From positions 62,001-126,000 of the forward strand of contig CAZPUS010000003.1 of NCBI GenBank assembly GCA_964589825.1: a stretch of 64,000 nucleotides of DNA, given 5' to 3'. A model generated the notes under the pieces. That model was not told where the DNA came from. It saw only the letters and a program-made list of their open reading frames with translations, and did not search any database. Shown here one piece after another: positions 8,745 to 18,065 of the stretch. How positions within the stretch are numbered: position 1 is the stretch's first letter; every line of letters begins with the position of its first letter. The position numbers were made by a program, and so were the translations under genes. The DNA is from CAZPUS01 sp964589825 (lineage in GTDB: Bacteria > Fibrobacterota > Chitinivibrionia > Chitinivibrionales > WJKA01).

Positions 8745-10499
8745 TTATTTATGGGCTGTTACCAGTTTTTCGGTAATAATCCGCTCCAGCGAACGCGTAT
8801 CATATACCTGGGACAGCACCGTGCAGTTGGAGGCCGCCTCCCCGCCCAATTGCTCTTTTTGGGATGCAGACATAAACGCGAATACCGGAAGCTTTCCGTC
8901 TCCGTTGGAGCCGACCGCATCGTTGGGCCGTGCGGAAAGCGCCGTAAATGCTGCGATGGCCTCTTTTGCCGCATCGCCACCGGGCCAGAGAATAATACCG
9001 TCGAGCGTTTTATCAAGGCTTTTCGTTTCGCTGGTAGCAAAAATGTTTTGATACTGAACCTGTTCCTTGTCAAGAAAAAACCGTGGCCCCACAAACAAAT
9101 CCCCGGCAAGATTGACAAAACCCAACTGCATCTGCTCACTGATGCTGTCATCAAGTTCTCTCTGAGGGAATACACGCTCTTCGAGCCCGAGAAATTTGCG
9201 ATACATCCCCACTTCATTGTATACATCATCCAGAAACTGTGGGGGTATCCCGTTCTTTCGCCGAATCGCGGAAAGAAGATGATTCGGCGTCTCTGTAATG
9301 ATTTGATCACATTCCGCGCCGATACAACTGCTTTTTGCAAGCAGATCGCTGACATAGACGCAGACTTTCATTAAATTACCCGGTGATTTCGCTTCTTCCT
9401 CGGATAATGACGGGGCATCGTATTTTTCAGTCACGCCCTGCAGAATTTTTTCGGGAAATTTCCATTTATCGAACACATCGGCCATTACCTGATCATGTGT
9501 AACCCGCAGGTATTGCTCCTCGGCATCGATAAACCGCATGCTTTTCTGCGTTGCATCGGTATATACTTTGGAAAAAATGGACGGGAAGAACTCATCCATA
9601 ACGATTATGCCGAAATCATGCAGCAAACCCGCCAGAAACGCCTCTTCGGAAGAGAGTTGTTCGGAATGAGCCGCAAGCTTTTCCGCGATAATTCCGCTTG
9701 CAAGGCAATGATACCAGAAGTCGACACGGTCAAAGCCCAGATTGCGGCTCTCCTGATTTACCAGTTTCATGACCGACATGGCGGTCACGATGCGCTTTGT
9801 TTCCCTGAAACCGATCCTTACAACCGCATCCCGCAAGGAATTGATACGCTGATTGCGCCCCGCGAAAAAAACCGTATTTGATACTTTAAGCAAATCGGCC
9901 GATATTACCGGATCCGCCTGAATCACCTTGGCAAGGTCCTTGGCTCCTGCATCCTGATCCTCTGCAAGCTTCATTACCCGGGCCACGGTAAACGGAAACG
10001 CAAGCAGGTTAGAGATATACCCGCTCATAATATCGATTTTGCGGGTCGCCGACGTGTCGGATGCCACGAGAAGTTCCATATCCCGTTCCTTATCCGACTT
10101 CTGTGACTCCTTTGCAAGCTGCAACTCTTTATTGTTATCTTTGGCTACTTTGCTTATACGGGTAAGCATTTTGCTGAACTTAAGCGGACGCGTATAGTAA
10201 TGATTGACCCCGTCCTTTTTAATGCCGTTAAGTATGCCGCTATCCCGCTGCCACCCGTATCCCCAGATTGGAAGTGCTTTGGTATCTTTATTTTTTCTGA
10301 GCAATTTTACCAAATGAAGCTGGTCCTGACATCGGGAGGGAAGTTCTATGAGAAGGATATCCGGTTTGTACTGGCGGATGGAATTATAGGCATTGTAGGA
10401 AGGATCGGAGGTTATCACGTTTACCTGTCGCTGTTTGAGCGCCATATTGAGTATCTGGCGCTCCTTTTCGTTATTGATAATCAACATCATGGTAAACAT
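8745..10499 (-). CDS. receiver-like/HDOD domain signalling protein
   Basis: This is a 584-residue cytosolic protein. Residues 1-125 have a receiver fold, but the phospho-acceptor position reads PDILLIELP (Glu where Asp is expected) and the conserved Lys is replaced (YYTRPLKF). It is therefore probably not phosphorylated in the usual way. An HDOD domain occupies roughly 155-400 (FPFTVARVMKLAEDQDAGAKDLAKVIQADP, then LLHDFGIIVMDEFFP). HDOD proteins act in signalling without proven phosphodiesterase activity. The C-terminal 150 residues resemble another receiver-like fold but lack clear motifs. AAGG lies upstream of the first ATG. It lies between the cheX/cheY pair and the hybrid kinase on the same strand, suggesting one signalling unit. 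Confidence 0.82.
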   Translation of the reverse strand: MFTMMLIINNEKERQILNMALKQRQVNVITSDPSYNAYNSIRQYKPDILLIELPSRCQDQLHLVKLLRKNKDTKALPIWGYGWQRDSGILNGIKKDGVNHYYTRPLKFSKMLTRISKVAKDNNKELQLAKESQKSDKERDMELLVASDTSATRKIDIMSGYISNLLAFPFTVARVMKLAEDQDAGAKDLAKVIQADPVISADLLKVSNTVFFAGRNQRINSLRDAVVRIGFRETKRIVTAMSVMKLVNQESRNLGFDRVDFWYHCLASGIIAEKLAAHSEQLSSEEAFLAGLLHDFGIIVMDEFFPSIFSKVYTDATQKSMRFIDAEEQYLRVTHDQVMADVFDKWKFPEKILQGVTEKYDAPSLSEEEAKSPGNLMKVCVYVSDLLAKSSCIGAECDQIITETPNHLLSAIRRKNGIPPQFLDDVYNEVGMYRKFLGLEERVFPQRELDDSISEQMQLGFVNLAGDLFVGPRFFLDKEQVQYQNIFATSETKSLDKTLDGIILWPGGDAAKEAIAAFTALSARPNDAVGSNGDGKLPVFAFMSASQKEQLGGEAASNCTVLSQVYDTRSLERIITEKLVTAHK

Positions 10500-10924
10500 A
10501 TTTACAGCCTTATCATACAGACGAATTTATATTTTTACACTCGCAACGACCAATGAGCGTTCGACAGAAAATACCATTCGTTACTATGTGCTGCAGACTC
10601 AGAATGCCCTCTTCGGAGAACCACCCGCATACCATTGCGGTATCTACGTGCATGGCCCCCTCAAAACACCTGGATTTTTGTTGGATACAACTACGCGTGC
10701 GAATGCGTACGGCGGATATCTTCACAGGATCGGACACGAAAAACTTCTCACAGCTCTCTTGCAGACGACATTTTTATATATCTCGGGATTGTTCAGTGAC
10801 ATTGTTTTATTTATTGCACTAACCACTACATTATAATCGTCTCTCCGCCTGTAATAACACATTGCGTCATCCGGCTGTGCAGACGCGTTTCTTAGCAAAC
10901 TGCATAAAAAAATCGGCGGTACAA
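10500..10924. other. 425-base region without a credible gene
   Basis: It lies between the HDOD gene and cheY on the minus strand. Short frames exist on both strands (for example 10513-10737 minus and 10553-10822 plus). They have no ribosome sites, no recognisable domain and unlikely composition. No clear terminator was seen. Confidence 0.5.
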
Positions 10925-11281
10925 TTATATGCCGAGTTTTTCTTTGAGCGCATCAGGCTGAAATGGTTTTACCAGATAATTGTTCGCTCCCGCTTTCATC
11001 GCCTCCACCACCCGGGTCTTCTCCGACTCCGACGTACACATAATAATCTTGACATCTTTGTACGTAGCATCCTCTCGTACGGTTTTCAAAAATGTCAGCC
11101 CGTCCATCACTGGCATATTCCAATCCAGAAGAACTACATCGACCGGCATATTCTGCTTTAATGCGCCCAGCGCCTCATCACCGTTTGATGCTTCGATGAT
11201 TTCACTGATTCCAAGGTTTGACAGCTGGTTTTTCTGTATACGCCGCATTGTATTGGAATCATCCACGAGTAACACTTTCAT
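10925..11281 (-). CDS. cheY: CheY-like single-domain response regulator
   Basis: This 118-residue lone receiver domain has an intact active site. The acidic pair is Asp7/Asp8 (LLVDDSN), the phospho-acceptor is Asp53 (VVLLDWNMP), with the switch Thr83 (IMCTSE) and Lys105 (YLVKPF). It probably relays chemotaxis signals to the flagellar switch, but a lone receiver could serve another kinase. AAGGAGG lies at ideal spacing before the ATG. It is downstream of cheX by 79 bases, and CheX dephosphorylates CheY-P, so the pair makes a functional unit. Confidence 0.9.
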   Translation of the reverse strand: MKVLLVDDSNTMRRIQKNQLSNLGISEIIEASNGDEALGALKQNMPVDVVLLDWNMPVMDGLTFLKTVREDATYKDVKIIMCTSESEKTRVVEAMKAGANNYLVKPFQPDALKEKLGI

Positions 11282-11360
11282 TGCCGTTCCTCCTTAATAT
11301 GGTAACTATCGATTTCTCATAAAAAACTGACAGATTTATTAAAAAATATAGGATGATCGG

Positions 11361-11819
11361 TTATTTTGTTTTCAGTGACACCTCCATGGCAAATTCTCCC
11401 ACGTTACCCTGAATCGGGACAATTATCGTGGGAGTGCCGCTCGGTGCGGTTATGGAGTGGCTCTTTCCCACTATTACATTTGGCAGGGAAATGGTCAGTT
11501 TGTATTGACTCAACTCTTTTTTTGCATTGCCCGCGATAATATTGGCGATTTCTCCGATTGCATCGGTGACATCCGCATCAATAGTCTTTATACTCGTGCC
11601 CAGCATGGCTGAAACGACTTTGAGCGCGATCGTTTTGGGGAAACTTATCGCAATAGACCCCTGTGCTTCGCCTGACAATCCTATAACCCCCGATACGTCA
11701 TAGGTCGGCTCCTTGTCCTTTTTAATAGCCGGTTTTCCCGGTTTCACCTCCATCTGAATCATGGTCTGGAATGTTTCGAGGGTAGCTCTGATAAAGGGGT
11801 TCACATATGAGACATCCAT
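11361..11819 (-). CDS. cheX: CheX-family CheY-P phosphatase
   Basis: This is a 152-residue CheX/CheC-type protein. The catalytic signature E-x2-N is present once, at Glu90/Asn93 in DAIGEIANIIAGNAKKEL, as in CheX rather than the doubled form of CheC. The N-terminal SYVNPFIRATLETFQTM matches the CheX family. It would remove phosphate from CheY-P to terminate the signal, probably as a dimer. AAAGGAG precedes the ATG. The adjacent cheY is the likely substrate. Confidence 0.9.
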   Translation of the reverse strand: MDVSYVNPFIRATLETFQTMIQMEVKPGKPAIKKDKEPTYDVSGVIGLSGEAQGSIAISFPKTIALKVVSAMLGTSIKTIDADVTDAIGEIANIIAGNAKKELSQYKLTISLPNVIVGKSHSITAPSGTPTIIVPIQGNVGEFAMEVSLKTK

Positions 11820-12486
11820 AGGGGGGCTCCTTTAAAGCGTAGTAAGACAAATTATTATTTCTCCACACAGCGGAATGCATAATCGGCTCCAACACCCGCC
11901 AGCGGGGCAGGATACTACCTTATTATAGCGCCCTTGCAGTGAATTGTCAATTTTTTTTCTCTTTACACGCTGATGTGATTGAACCGAAATGCGCCAACGC
12001 GGCCATTTCATGATATTTTATCCACCTATACAATGACACCTTACTTCCGGGCGCTCATGAAAGATATAATCGGGCTATACCGTTACTCAATGCCCGAACC
12101 ACACGTGTATTGCATAACGCTGCATTACACCGTGCGGCTGTTGGTACTGTATGTTTTTTTGCTGACCTTAGCCCGAAGCACTACTTCCGTAACGCAGGCA
12201 CGTGCCACGAGAACCATGGTGTTTTCGCAGCCAGAACAACCTATCCTGCAGGATATATCCACCATCTTGGCAATTATATCGCAGGCTGAACCCGGCCCAT
12301 CTGTATACAGGCATTTTTTATTTTATAACAGATTAGCTTGCAGACTTCGCTGTAAGAGCTCAGCGACAGCTGAACTCCTGTCGACCGCATACCTCCGGTT
12401 ATACGCAACGAAGATCTGAACACACGATAACCGGTTACCTGGCGCGTCGCGAGTAACCCATTGCAAAGAATCTGCGCGTTTCCATC
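11820..12486. other. 667-base divergent intergenic region between cheX and lepA
   Basis: It must hold the promoters for the cheX-cheY unit and the lepA run. A 146-codon frame (11979-12419 plus) has no domain and no ribosome site and is not believed. A GCCGATTA motif on the minus strand near 11892 resembles a flagellar -10, but no matching -35 was found. No riboswitch was recognised. Confidence 0.45.
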
Positions 12487-14289
12487 ATGTACACAGCACA
12501 TCATATACGCAATTTCAGTATTATCGCCCATATCGATCACGGCAAATCCACTCTTTCCGACCGTCTGATAGAACTGACCGGTACAATAGAAAAAGGGAAA
12601 ATGCAATCCCAGATTCTTGATGATATGGATCTGGAACGCGAGCGTGGTATTACCATTAAATCACATCCTGTCAGGATGATCTACGACTACCCGGGTGACA
12701 ATACAAAATATCAGCTCAATTTGATCGATACTCCGGGGCATGTCGATTTTTCCTATGAGGTATCTAAATCGCTCCATGCGTGTGAAGGTGCGATTCTGGT
12801 GGTAGACGCCACCCAGGGAATAGAGGCACAGACTCTTTCAAACATATATCTGGCTCTTGAAAACGAGCTGCCGATAATTCCGGTCATTAATAAGACCGAT
12901 CTGCCCTCGGCACACACCGAAAGCGTTAAAACCCAGATATGCGACCTGTTGGGCTCCAATCCAGATGAGATCCTCTGCTGCAGCGCCAAAACCGGTGAAG
13001 GTGTCCTGGATATCCTCGAGGCGATAATCACCCGGATTCCACCTCCGCAGGGACATCCGGATGCTCCCTTGAAGGCGCTGGTATTCGATTCGGTTTATGA
13101 TTCGTATCGCGGAGCCATCGCCTATATTCGGATATTTGACGGATCGCTGAATGTGGGTGACGCTATCTCGCTGTATGCGACAGCAACCGATTATGATGTG
13201 AGTGAAATCGGTTTTTTTAAGTTACGGCGCAATCCCACACAACGCCTTTGTGTTGGAGAAACCGGCTATCTGGTAGCGAGTATCAGGGAAGTCTCGGATA
13301 TAAAAATCGGCGATACCGTCACGTTAAAGAATAATCCCGCCCCCAATCCCCTGCCGGGGTATAAAGAGATCAAGCCGATGATTTTCAGCGGGATTTACCC
13401 TGAAGAAAAAGACGATTATGAAAATGTCCGGCAATCTCTTGACAAACTCCGCCTCAACGATGCCTCGATCGTGTATGAACCCGAATCTTCCCTGGCATTG
13501 GGGTTCGGATTCAGGGCTGGATTTTCGGGGCTGCTGCATATGCAGGTTGTACAGGAGCGCCTCGCGCGGGAATTCAATGTCGATATTATCACGACCACAC
13601 CAAGTGTGCGTTACGAAATCGACCCGGTATCCGGAGAACCGTATTTTATCGACAGCCCGTCGAAAATGCCCGATCCCAAAGATATACACGCGATACGCGA
13701 ACCCGTATCTGCGGTGCAGATAGTAATACCGAGCGAATTTACGGGCGTAGTAATGAAATTATGCGAATCAAAACGCGGACAGATGCAGCATATGGACTAT
13801 CTCGAAACAACGCGGGTATGCCTCCACTACCGCATACCGCTTTCAGAGATGGTAATCGATTTTTTCGACAAACTCAAAAGCTGCACCAGAGGGTACGGAT
13901 CGATGGATTACGAACTCGCGGGATACGAGCAACAGGATCTTATTCGTCTGGACGTCAAGATAAACGGCTCCCTCATTGACGCTTTTTCAGCCATTGTACA
14001 TCGTGAAAAGAGTTATGCATACGGCCAATACATCACCTCCAGGTTAAAGGAGCTGATACCCCGCCAGATGACCGAAGTCGCAATACAGGCTGCGATCGGC
14101 TCCCGGGTAATTGCCCGTACTACGGTGAAAGCATTACGTAAAAATGTTACCGCCAAATGTTATGGGGGTGATATAACACGTAAGCGCAAGCTGATCGAAA
14201 AACAGAAAGAAGGGAAAAAGCGTATGAAGAAAGTAAGCAGCGTCGATATCCCCCAGGAAGCCTTTCTTGCGGTGCTGAAGGGAGAATAA
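12487..14289 (+). CDS. lepA: elongation factor 4 (back-translocating GTPase LepA)
   Basis: LepA is a ribosome-bound translational GTPase implicated in stalled-ribosome rescue and 30S assembly. The 600-residue length is standard. GTPase motifs are clear: G1 AHIDHGKST (about 14-22), switch I RERGITIK, G3 DTPGHVDF and G4 NKTDLP. The EF4-specific C-terminal domain follows (SYAYGQYITSRLKELIPRQM, then KRKLIEKQKEGKKRMK). The following signal-peptidase-like gene starts on the last base of the stop codon, a lepA-lepB-type arrangement also seen in enterobacteria. Confidence 0.97.
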   Translation: MYTAHHIRNFSIIAHIDHGKSTLSDRLIELTGTIEKGKMQSQILDDMDLERERGITIKSHPVRMIYDYPGDNTKYQLNLIDTPGHVDFSYEVSKSLHACEGAILVVDATQGIEAQTLSNIYLALENELPIIPVINKTDLPSAHTESVKTQICDLLGSNPDEILCCSAKTGEGVLDILEAIITRIPPPQGHPDAPLKALVFDSVYDSYRGAIAYIRIFDGSLNVGDAISLYATATDYDVSEIGFFKLRRNPTQRLCVGETGYLVASIREVSDIKIGDTVTLKNNPAPNPLPGYKEIKPMIFSGIYPEEKDDYENVRQSLDKLRLNDASIVYEPESSLALGFGFRAGFSGLLHMQVVQERLAREFNVDIITTTPSVRYEIDPVSGEPYFIDSPSKMPDPKDIHAIREPVSAVQIVIPSEFTGVVMKLCESKRGQMQHMDYLETTRVCLHYRIPLSEMVIDFFDKLKSCTRGYGSMDYELAGYEQQDLIRLDVKINGSLIDAFSAIVHREKSYAYGQYITSRLKELIPRQMTEVAIQAAIGSRVIARTTVKALRKNVTAKCYGGDITRKRKLIEKQKEGKKRMKKVSSVDIPQEAFLAVLKGE

Positions 14290-15251
14290 TGGCCACCAAC
14301 CTTCAAACCAATAGCGGTAAGGTTTTCGAGCGTGACCTAAGAGCAAATATTTTCCGCATTCTTGCTTTTTTCATTATTCTTGCAATTGCGCTCATATTTA
14401 TAAAACGATTCGTTGGGAACACGTTTGTCCTTCAAACCAACCATATGGCACCCAAGCTTCGTTCGGGAGATCGTATCCTCGTTCTTCGCCCTCCTCTCCA
14501 TTCGGTAATTCGTACCATATTTCCGCTTCGATACCGGCAGACGGTCGTGTTCCGATATCCCCATAAAAAAAAGGACCCGGACTGCCTTCATATTGCAGCG
14601 ATACCGGGTGACACCTTTGCAATTCACCGGGGAAAGGGATTTAATATTACACAGGACAGCATGGTCATCGACTCAATCGACACCGCAGATGTAATCGATT
14701 CTCTTTATTCAATACGTGACTACATGCCTCCCTGCATTCTGCCGAAAAAAGGAGATACCATACAGCTGGAGTCTCTCTCTTTCCGCATGACATTATTTGT
14801 GTTCGATATTATTTGCCGCGAAAACGACAATAAGAATTATGCACTTGATATCGAGCTTTTACTCGATTCGACAGATTACACAGACTCGGCCTTCAACGAT
14901 TTCACTTTGTATCAGGGTACATTCGATACCCTCCCCATACACCTGAAAAAAGATGCCACCTTCTGGAAAAGGTTCAGGGTCTATCTGAGATTCAAGGAAT
15001 TCACGGATATTTCACTCTCAACCACTATTACCCTCGATAATATGGAAGTTTTCCGCTACATCTTCAGGGATTCATATTATTTTTTACTCGGAGAAAACTG
15101 GAAAGAGAGTTATGATTCTCGCTATTTCGGCCCAATAGGGTATCGCGATATTAGCGCAAGCGTTGTAGGTGTTCTTTGGTCACGCCAGAGAAGAGATTCC
15201 ACTCATCAGGCCCAATGGCGCTTCAACCGGATTTTAAAAGTTATCCACTAA
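14289..15251 (+). CDS. signal peptidase I homologue lacking the Ser/Lys catalytic dyad
   Basis: This 320-residue protein has one N-terminal membrane helix (about 22-43) and an S26-type fold. Box B reads NHMAPKLRSGDR (residues 51-62): the catalytic Ser is His52. Box D reads LHIAAIPGD: the general-base Lys is Leu100. Box E is well kept (YFLLGENWKESYDSRYFG), so homology is certain although both catalytic residues are gone. A long insert (about 120-260) lies between boxes D and E. It follows lepA directly, the classical place of lepB. It may be a pseudoprotease or scaffold, and another true signal peptidase should exist elsewhere in the genome (inference). Confidence 0.82.
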   Translation: MATNLQTNSGKVFERDLRANIFRILAFFIILAIALIFIKRFVGNTFVLQTNHMAPKLRSGDRILVLRPPLHSVIRTIFPLRYRQTVVFRYPHKKKDPDCLHIAAIPGDTFAIHRGKGFNITQDSMVIDSIDTADVIDSLYSIRDYMPPCILPKKGDTIQLESLSFRMTLFVFDIICRENDNKNYALDIELLLDSTDYTDSAFNDFTLYQGTFDTLPIHLKKDATFWKRFRVYLRFKEFTDISLSTTITLDNMEVFRYIFRDSYYFLLGENWKESYDSRYFGPIGYRDISASVVGVLWSRQRRDSTHQAQWRFNRILKVIH

Positions 15252-15296
15252 GACGCGATCGCGGGTATTGTTTCTTCTAACAACGAATAGCCTATC

Positions 15297-16490
15297 ATGA
15301 AAAAACGTCACGGATATTTCGGCTCATTCGGAGGGCAATACGCCCCCGAAGTCCTCATGCCTGCACTCAGGCAACTGCAGGAGGCATATTCCGCTTTTAA
15401 AAAAGATGCCGCCTGGAATACCCGTTATCGATCTCTCTTGTCAACCTATTGCGGGCGTCCTACGCCGCTATACCATGCCGAAAACCTCAGCGAAAAGCTC
15501 GGGGGTATACGCCTTTACCTCAAACGGGAAGATCTCAATCATACCGGTGCGCATAAAATCAACAACGCAATCGGGCAGTGTCTGCTTGCCGATTATATGG
15601 GTAAAAAGAGAATAATCGCCGAAACCGGGGCTGGCCAGCATGGTGTTGCGGTGGCTACCGCCGCAGCCCTGCTCAATAAAGAGTGTCATATTTATATGGG
15701 TGACGAAGACATGCAGCGTCAGCGTCCAAACGTCTTCAGAATGCAGCTTCTTGGTGCGGAAGTAATCCCGGTACATTCCGGCGGGAAAACGCTCAAGGAC
15801 GCAGTAAACGAAACCATGCGTGACTGGAGCGGCTCTGTAGAATCGACTCATTATATCGTGGGATCGACCGTTGGCCCGCACCCGTTCCCTACAATAGTAA
15901 AAGAGTTCCAGAGCGTAATCGGCAGAGAGACCAAACGACAGATTAAAAAAGCAGAAGGAAAATCGGCGGACGAAATCGTAGCCTGTGTCGGCGGCGGCTC
16001 CAACTCGCTGGGAATATTCTCGGCATTCCTCTCCGATGAATCGGTCGTGCTGACCGGGGTAGAGGCCGGAGGAAAAGGAATCTCGGGCAAAGCGCACGCG
16101 GTTCGACTCACTCCGAATTCTCTCTCCTGTCCCGGCATTTTTCACAGTTCCCATTCTTATGTACTTCAGGACCGCTACGGTCAGATACATAATACGCATT
16201 CGGTTTCGGCAGGGCTCGATTACAGCGGTGTCGGCCCGCAACATGCACAATTGTATGAGTGCGGTCGGGTTCATTACACATATGCCACCGATAAAAGTGC
16301 AGTACATGCATTCAAGACACTGTGCAGCGTAGAAGGAATCATTCCCGCACTCGAGTCGTCGCATGCACTCGCATACGTTTTAGAAAATGCAGCTGCAATG
16401 GAAAAGGGGCGTGTCGTAATTGTCAACCTTTCAGGGAGGGGTGACAAGGACATCTTTCATATTGCCGAATATACGGGAGAAAAAATATGA
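15297..16490 (+). CDS. trpB: tryptophan synthase beta subunit
   Basis: TrpB condenses indole with serine using PLP. The 397-residue sequence is of the TrpB1 type: GYFGSFGGQYAPEVLMPAL at the N-terminus, the PLP lysine Lys87 in HTGAHKINNA, the catalytic-loop ETGAGQHGVA, and the phosphate-binding glycine loop CVGGGSNSLGIF. The C-terminal SGRGDKD is intact. Its stop overlaps the trpA start by four bases (ATGA), the usual coupled arrangement. No other trp gene is in the window. Confidence 0.97.
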   Translation: MKKRHGYFGSFGGQYAPEVLMPALRQLQEAYSAFKKDAAWNTRYRSLLSTYCGRPTPLYHAENLSEKLGGIRLYLKREDLNHTGAHKINNAIGQCLLADYMGKKRIIAETGAGQHGVAVATAAALLNKECHIYMGDEDMQRQRPNVFRMQLLGAEVIPVHSGGKTLKDAVNETMRDWSGSVESTHYIVGSTVGPHPFPTIVKEFQSVIGRETKRQIKKAEGKSADEIVACVGGGSNSLGIFSAFLSDESVVLTGVEAGGKGISGKAHAVRLTPNSLSCPGIFHSSHSYVLQDRYGQIHNTHSVSAGLDYSGVGPQHAQLYECGRVHYTYATDKSAVHAFKTLCSVEGIIPALESSHALAYVLENAAAMEKGRVVIVNLSGRGDKDIFHIAEYTGEKI

Positions 16491-17296
16491 GCCGGTATGC
16501 AAAAACCTTCGAACGCCTCCGGCAGCGCACTGAAGGCGCATTCATCCCTTTTGCCATGGCCGGAGATCCCGATATCGGTCTCAGTGAACGCATATTTAAA
16601 ACGTACATCGACAACGGCGCGGATATCCTCGAGATAGGCTACCCATTCTCCGATCCGATTGCGGACGGAGCGGTCAACCAGCGCGCGGCACAACGCGCGA
16701 TTCATTCCGGCATTACACCTGCACGTTTTTTCCAATTGTTATCCCGATTGCGCAACTACGCTCCGGATACCCCTTTTGGTCTTTTATGTTATGCGAACAC
16801 CCTGTATCGATACGGATACGATCGATTTTGTCGTGATCTGTCACGCGTTGGCGTAGACAGTGTGCTTATCGCCGACTGCCCTCCCCACGAAGCGCCTTCA
16901 TTGCACACGGCGCTTTCCCGTTACGGGATCGATCGCGTTTTCATAGTATCCGAACTTACCCCGAACATGCGCATACAAACAATTGCAAAAGATGCGGGAG
17001 GTTTCATTTATGTTGTCAGCAGGCTTGGTCCTACCGGCACGCATGCCCATATGGACAAAAATTTAAAAAAAACCCTCGCACGCATCAAGCAATATACTTC
17101 TCTTCCCTTGTGCGTTGGTTTCGGAATATCCACTCCCGACGATGTAATGCAGGTGTTGTCGGCCGGTGCAGACGGAGCTATCGTAGGCAGCGCTCTTGTA
17201 CAACATATCGACCGTTATGATTCGACCGATCATCTTTGTCGGAAATTCGCATCAAGTATCCGTTCCTTCAAAAAAGCGACCAGGCAAGCGAAATAA
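16487..17296 (+). CDS. trpA: tryptophan synthase alpha subunit
   Basis: TrpA cleaves indole-3-glycerol phosphate and channels indole to TrpB. It is a 269-residue TIM barrel. The family blocks are visible: FIPFAMAGDPD, the catalytic Glu region DILEIGYPFSDPIADGAVNQRA, the loop-2 Asp in VLIADCPPHEA, loop 6 GFIYVVSRLGPTGT, and the phosphate site GFGISTPDDV plus GADGAIVGSALV. The start overlaps trpB. Sixteen bases separate it from the chorismate mutase gene, so the run is an aromatic amino acid operon. Confidence 0.96.
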   Translation: MSRYAKTFERLRQRTEGAFIPFAMAGDPDIGLSERIFKTYIDNGADILEIGYPFSDPIADGAVNQRAAQRAIHSGITPARFFQLLSRLRNYAPDTPFGLLCYANTLYRYGYDRFCRDLSRVGVDSVLIADCPPHEAPSLHTALSRYGIDRVFIVSELTPNMRIQTIAKDAGGFIYVVSRLGPTGTHAHMDKNLKKTLARIKQYTSLPLCVGFGISTPDDVMQVLSAGADGAIVGSALVQHIDRYDSTDHLCRKFASSIRSFKKATRQAK

Positions 17297-17311
17297 GCAT
17301 AGGATAGACGG

Positions 17312-18049
17312 ATGAATACATTACAGATAGAAAATATCGCTCTTGTTCTGGAAGGTCTTGAAGAAGAGATTATTTCCAAACTCATTAACAGGATTCAATT
17401 CTGCCGCAACGACATCATATATCAGGAAGGGAAAAGTGGATTCCAACATGAAGAACACAGAAGCCTTTTCGAGTTACGGCTTTACTACCAGGAACACATG
17501 GATGCCCAGTTCGGACGATTCTGTATACCGGAAGAACGCCCTTTTTCTACACAACTGCCGCCACCAAAACGGCACGTAAACGTCAATGCGCAGGTGCTGA
17601 AAATCGACAATTATAATCATGTCAACCTGTGCAATAAAATCCTTAAAAGCTATTCCCGACTGTGTGAATGGATGTGCACTCCCGGAGACGATGCACAGCA
17701 CGGATCGAGTGTTGAACATGACGTATATGCGCTACAGGCGATCGCCCGCCGCATTCATTACGGATCATTCTATGTCGCGGAAAGCAAATATCGTGTGGAT
17801 TCGACTGAGTATGACAGGCTTATAGATGAAGGCAACAGGGACGCAATCGAGCAAAAGCTTACGCGGGCGGATGTGGAGGGAAAAATTCTCAACAGGGTGC
17901 ACGACAAAGTGAGTGGAATTCAACATGGGGTAAATACAAAAATACGACGAACCATCGATCCCGATATTGTGCTTGCATACTACCGGGATCACCTTATTCC
18001 GATGACTAAAGAGGGTGAAATCCTTTATCTGATGCACCGCATCAGATAA
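17312..18049 (+). CDS. eukaryotic-type (ARO7-like) AroQ chorismate mutase
   Basis: This 245-residue protein converts chorismate to prephenate, feeding the tyrA product next door. It is not the usual ~90-residue bacterial AroQ domain. It aligns along its length with the all-helical yeast/plant enzyme: IALVLEGLEEEIISKLINR at the start, LQAIARRIHYGSFYVAESKY (the Arg and Lys active-site helix), DVEGKILNRV in the middle and the terminal IPMTKEGEILYLMHRI. Such allosteric-type mutases are uncommon in bacteria. The 3' end of the gene, including the stop codon, is part of a 19-base perfect inverted repeat. The start is ATG at 17312, preceded by a weak AGGATAGACGG. Confidence 0.88.
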   Translation: MNTLQIENIALVLEGLEEEIISKLINRIQFCRNDIIYQEGKSGFQHEEHRSLFELRLYYQEHMDAQFGRFCIPEERPFSTQLPPPKRHVNVNAQVLKIDNYNHVNLCNKILKSYSRLCEWMCTPGDDAQHGSSVEHDVYALQAIARRIHYGSFYVAESKYRVDSTEYDRLIDEGNRDAIEQKLTRADVEGKILNRVHDKVSGIQHGVNTKIRRTIDPDIVLAYYRDHLIPMTKEGEILYLMHRIR

Positions 18050-18057
18050 AGGATTTC
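18017..18057 (+). promoter_or_regulatory. 19-bp perfect hairpin spanning the mutase stop and the tyrA ribosome site
   Basis: Bases 18017-18035 and 18039-18057 are exact reverse complements with a three-base loop. The left arm is coding. The right arm holds the stop codon and the AAAGGA that would serve tyrA. No T-run follows, so it is not a standard terminator. A ribosome finishing the upstream gene would melt it, making translational coupling plausible. Confidence 0.7.
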
Positions 18058-18065
18058 GGGATACA

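Noticed and set aside
11979..12419. 146-codon plus frame upstream of lepA
   Set aside because: No ribosome site, no recognised domain, and irregular composition; likely leader DNA.
15468..16364. 298-codon minus-strand frame
   Set aside because: It is a shadow of trpB.
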